The notes beneath the pieces were generated by a model that had not been told where the DNA came from, did no database searches, and worked only from the letters and a program-made list of their open reading frames with translations. 64,000 bases of DNA from Nocardiopsis_B sediminis. GTDB lineage: Bacteria; Actinomycetota; Actinomycetes; Streptosporangiales; Streptosporangiaceae. The stretch covers positions 124,001-188,000 of the forward strand of contig NZ_JBHSBH010000008.1 in assembly GCF_042650565.1 (NCBI RefSeq), written 5' to 3'. The translations under genes were made by a program, and so were the position numbers. Shown one piece after another: positions 61,378 to 64,000 of this stretch (within the stretch, counting starts at the first letter, position 1; each line of letters opens with the position of its first letter).

Positions 61378-62721
61378 ATGACCTTGGACCCCAGCGACAC
61401 CCGCTCCTCGCAGCCTCCAACCGGCGGTGCCTCGCCATCCCCGCCGACGGTCCCCGCCATTCCCGAGGGGGCGGCCGTCGAGGATCCGCCCCCGGTCGGT
61501 CCCCGCTACATATGGCTGATGGTGCTCGCCCAGTTCGGTGTGTTCGTCGCCTTCATCACCCCGATCGCGATCAGCCTGGCCATCCGGGTCGAGCAGCTCG
61601 CACCCGGCAACGAGGAGTACCTCGGCTACATCACCGGGGCCGGCGCCTCCGTGGTCATGGTCTTCGGCCCCCTGCTGGGCGTCCTCAGCGACCGCACCCG
61701 CACCCGCTTCGGGAGACGCCGCCCCTTCATGGTCGCCGGCCTGCTGCTCGGAGTCGTGTCCCTCATCGTCATGGCCCAGGCCCCCACCGTCCCCCTGCTG
61801 GGCCTCGGGTGGATCCTCGCCCAGCTCGGCTGGGGGCAGGTCCTGGGCAACCTCCAGTTCTCCACCGCCGACCGGCTCCCGGAGTCCCAGCGCGGCAAGG
61901 TCGCCGGGCTCATCGGGTTCGCCACCCAGGTCGCCCCCGTTCTGGGCGTGGCCGTAGCCGGCGGGCTTTCGCGGAACAACCTGCTGCTCTTCCTGGTCCC
62001 GGGTGTCGTCGGGGTCGTCCTGGTGCTGCTCTTCGTGCTCTTGGTCCACGAGGACGACAGCCGCGCCCGGACCTTCGCCGAGCCACTCACGCCGCGCACC
62101 CTGCTGGGCAAGTACCTCTTCGACCCGCGCCGCTACCCCGACTACTCGCTCGCCTGGCTGGGAAGGTTCCTCTTCTACTTCGGGCTGACACTCAACACCA
62201 CGTTCACGGCGTTCTTCTTCGCCTCGCGCCTGGGGATCGGTGTCCAGGAGGTCTCCGGGATCATCGCAGTGCTCGCGCTGGCCGGCGTCGTCGCCACCAC
62301 TGTCGGTGCCCTCGGGGGCGGCTTCCTCTCCGACCGGCTGCGCCGGCGCAGGGTCTTCGTGTCCGCCTCGGGCGCCCTGTTCGCCGCGGGAGCGGTCACC
62401 ATGGCCTTTGCCGCGGACCTGCCCTTGCTCATCGCCGGGTCCCTCCTGAGCTCCGTGGGCATCGGCGGCTTCGCAGCGGTCGACCAGGCCCTGCTGCTGG
62501 ACGTGCTCCCCGAACGCGAGACCGACGCCGGGCGCTTCATGGCCATCATCGGGTTCGCCACCTCCATCCCCCAGGCCTTCGCGCCCTTGATCGCCCCGCT
62601 GATCCTCGCCATCGGAACCGGTCCGGGCGAGGACAAGAACTACCTGCTGCTGTACACCGTCGCCGGATTGTGCACCTTCCTGGGCGGCCTCGTCGCCCTG
62701 CGCATCCGCTCGGTGCGCTGA
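61378..62721 (+). CDS. MFS transporter, sugar type
   Basis: A 447-residue, 12-span MFS protein with a Pro/Ser-rich N-terminal tail of about 40 residues. VLSDRTRTRFGRRRPFMVAG is the loop 2-3 motif, as in GPH-like/SLC45-type sugar carriers. It lies 43 bp before the rhamnosidase gene and under the same LacI operators, so a rhamnoside or rhamnose is the likely cargo. No lipid or drug signature is visible. Confidence 0.88.
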   Translation: MTLDPSDTRSSQPPTGGASPSPPTVPAIPEGAAVEDPPPVGPRYIWLMVLAQFGVFVAFITPIAISLAIRVEQLAPGNEEYLGYITGAGASVVMVFGPLLGVLSDRTRTRFGRRRPFMVAGLLLGVVSLIVMAQAPTVPLLGLGWILAQLGWGQVLGNLQFSTADRLPESQRGKVAGLIGFATQVAPVLGVAVAGGLSRNNLLLFLVPGVVGVVLVLLFVLLVHEDDSRARTFAEPLTPRTLLGKYLFDPRRYPDYSLAWLGRFLFYFGLTLNTTFTAFFFASRLGIGVQEVSGIIAVLALAGVVATTVGALGGGFLSDRLRRRRVFVSASGALFAAGAVTMAFAADLPLLIAGSLLSSVGIGGFAAVDQALLLDVLPERETDAGRFMAIIGFATSIPQAFAPLIAPLILAIGTGPGEDKNYLLLYTVAGLCTFLGGLVALRIRSVR

Positions 62722-62764
62722 GCCGCCGCCCCATGAGAACCGACCACCGAGGAAGTCCCTGAAC

Positions 62765-64000
62765 ATGAGCATCACCGTGTCCCCGGTCCGCTTCGAGCAC
62801 CACCGTGAGGCGCTCGGCATCGGAGAACCCGCCCCGCGACTGAGCTGGATCATCACCGACGCCTCGCCCGGGTGGCGCCAAGCACGCTACGAACTCCAGG
62901 AACGCGACGGCGGTACCGTCGCGGTGGACGGCGGCGAGAGCGTGCTCGTCGCCTGGCCCTTCACACCACTGGCGTCGGGCGCGCGGCGCGAGGTACGGGT
63001 CCGGGTCACCGGCGAGGACGGGACCGCGTCGCCGTGGAGTCCCTGGGCGGCCGTTGAGGCCGGCCTGCTGGCCCCTGGCGACTGGACCGCGCGCATGGTC
63101 GGCCCCGACGCCACGGCAGAGATCGAGGGCGCGCCCCTGCTGCGCGGCTCCTTCGAGCTGCGCGACGCCCCCATCGAGCGTGCCCGGGCCTACGCCTCCG
63201 GCCACGGGGTCTTCGAACTGGAGCTCAACGGCGCCCGGATCGGCCGCGATGAACTCGCACCCGGGTGGACCGCCTACGAGTCGCGCCTGCGCTACATGAC
63301 CTACGACGTCACCGACGCTCTGCGCCCCGGCGCCAACGCCGTGGGCGCCTGGCTCGGTGACGGCTGGTGGCGCGGCCACCTCGGATGGGACGGCCGCAGC
63401 GCGCTGTACGGCACCGAGCTGGGGGTGCTGGTCCAGATCGAGGTCCACTACACCGACGGAGAGCGCCAGACGATCTGCTCCGGCCCGGGATGGAGCGCCG
63501 GATCAGGCCCGATCCGCGCCTCCGACCTCTACGACGGCGAGGAGTTCGACGCCCGCCTCCACGACGCGGCGTGGTCCATGCCCGGCTTCGACGACACCGG
63601 CTGGGCACCGGTCGCCGAGCGCCCCTTCGACCCCGCCGTCCTGGCCGCGCCCGACGGCCCCCCGGTGCGCTGTGTCGAAACACTGCCGGTCGCGGAGGTC
63701 CTCACCTCCCCGTCGGGCCGGACCATCCTCGACTTCGGCCAGAACCTCGTCGGGCGCCTGCGCATCACCGTCCGCGGAGCGGCCGGCGACACGGTCGTCC
63801 TGCGCCACGCCGAAGTACTCGAACACGGCGAACTCGCCGTCGGGCCCCTGCGCGCGGCAAAGGCCACCGACACCTACACCCTGCGCGGGGGCGGCGAGGA
63901 GGAATGGGCGCCCCGGTTCACCTTCCACGGCTTCCGCTACGCCGAGGTCTCCGGGTGGCCGGGGAATCTCGATCCCTCCCGCGTCGTCGCCGAGGTGCTG
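62765..64000 (+). CDS. alpha-L-rhamnosidase (GH78), 5' part
   Basis: The visible 412 residues run off the right edge in frame. They match the N-terminal domains of bacterial GH78 enzymes: SPVRFEHHREALGIGEPAPR at the start, the N-terminal beta domain (RARAYASGHGVFELELNGAR) with the W-x-x-Y-E-S-R-L-R-Y segment, and the second domain with ILDFGQNLVGRLRI. The catalytic (alpha/alpha)6 barrel lies beyond the window. GAGGAAG precedes the ATG. It forms an operon with the MFS gene upstream and is probably LacI-controlled. Confidence 0.93.
   Translation, partial: MSITVSPVRFEHHREALGIGEPAPRLSWIITDASPGWRQARYELQERDGGTVAVDGGESVLVAWPFTPLASGARREVRVRVTGEDGTASPWSPWAAVEAGLLAPGDWTARMVGPDATAEIEGAPLLRGSFELRDAPIERARAYASGHGVFELELNGARIGRDELAPGWTAYESRLRYMTYDVTDALRPGANAVGAWLGDGWWRGHLGWDGRSALYGTELGVLVQIEVHYTDGERQTICSGPGWSAGSGPIRASDLYDGEEFDARLHDAAWSMPGFDDTGWAPVAERPFDPAVLAAPDGPPVRCVETLPVAEVLTSPSGRTILDFGQNLVGRLRITVRGAAGDTVVLRHAEVLEHGELAVGPLRAAKATDTYTLRGGGEEEWAPRFTFHGFRYAEVSGWPGNLDPSRVVAEVL

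Noticed and set aside
1..64000. tRNA, rRNA and riboswitch genes
   Set aside because: I saw no sequence with the required conserved bases or folds, but short RNAs cannot be excluded without a covariance-model search.

Overview
The window is high-GC DNA from a filamentous or related actinomycete. The evidence is strong G/C at third codon positions, GTG starts, Scr1/DUF397 regulator pairs, a maleylpyruvate-isomerase-fold protein of the mycothiol type, and WXG100 (ESX/type VII) proteins. A Nocardiopsaceae- or Streptosporangiales-like host is my inference; nothing here fixes the genus. No rRNA, tRNA or CRISPR array was seen. There are two runs of N: 13390-13414 and 27480-27481.

Left flank (1-6172): the tail of a glutaminase gene, a coupled acetyltransferase/AhpD-fold pair and a pirin, all on the minus strand. 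Divergent from them is a compact plus-strand unit: a YcaC-like isochorismatase-family hydrolase, a periplasmic-binding-fold protein without a signal peptide, and an overlapping MerR-type regulator. Two 15-bp palindromes lie between the divergent units.

Regulatory island (6180-9831): a one-domain and a five-domain MerR/excisionase-like DNA-binding protein, an ATPase-fold protein coupled to a small membrane protein, and a divergent Scr1-type regulator with its DUF397 partner. An IS30-like remnant follows.

ESX-like effector locus (10377-45503): a co-directional set with two WXG100-type proteins, a small helical protein, a protein with at least eleven repeats of a paired-tyrosine motif (interrupted by an assembly gap), a YbaB/EbfC-family protein, another WXG100-like protein, and one uninterrupted 30,009-bp reading frame of 10,002 codons. 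The giant protein begins with a WXG100/CpnT-like helical domain. It then carries recurring Ala-rich helical modules, two kinase-like domains, two ADP-ribosyltransferase-like domains, a long Ser/Thr-rich beta-type core and about two dozen LuxR/GerE-like helix-turn-helix repeats joined by acidic linkers. Its architecture shows stepwise internal duplication, and a broken copy of one module lies just beyond its stop codon. No ESX ATPase or membrane component is in the window, so the export machinery would have to be elsewhere. This locus is the strongest candidate here for an undescribed system.

Right flank (45736-64000): a TIGR03086-type protein, a SnoaL-like protein, an SDR divergent from an AraC regulator, a TetR regulator divergent from two membrane-protein genes, IS5-like and other gene remnants, a 49-aa ORF followed by a DUF6650-like protein, a hydroxycinnamate (ferulate/coumarate) catabolic cluster (MarR regulator, hydratase/lyase ech, MHS transporter, CoA ligase fcs), a FAD monooxygenase-TetR operon, and a LacI regulator divergent from a sugar transporter and an alpha-L-rhamnosidase that runs off the right edge. 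Several of these units have operator-like palindromes between divergent genes.
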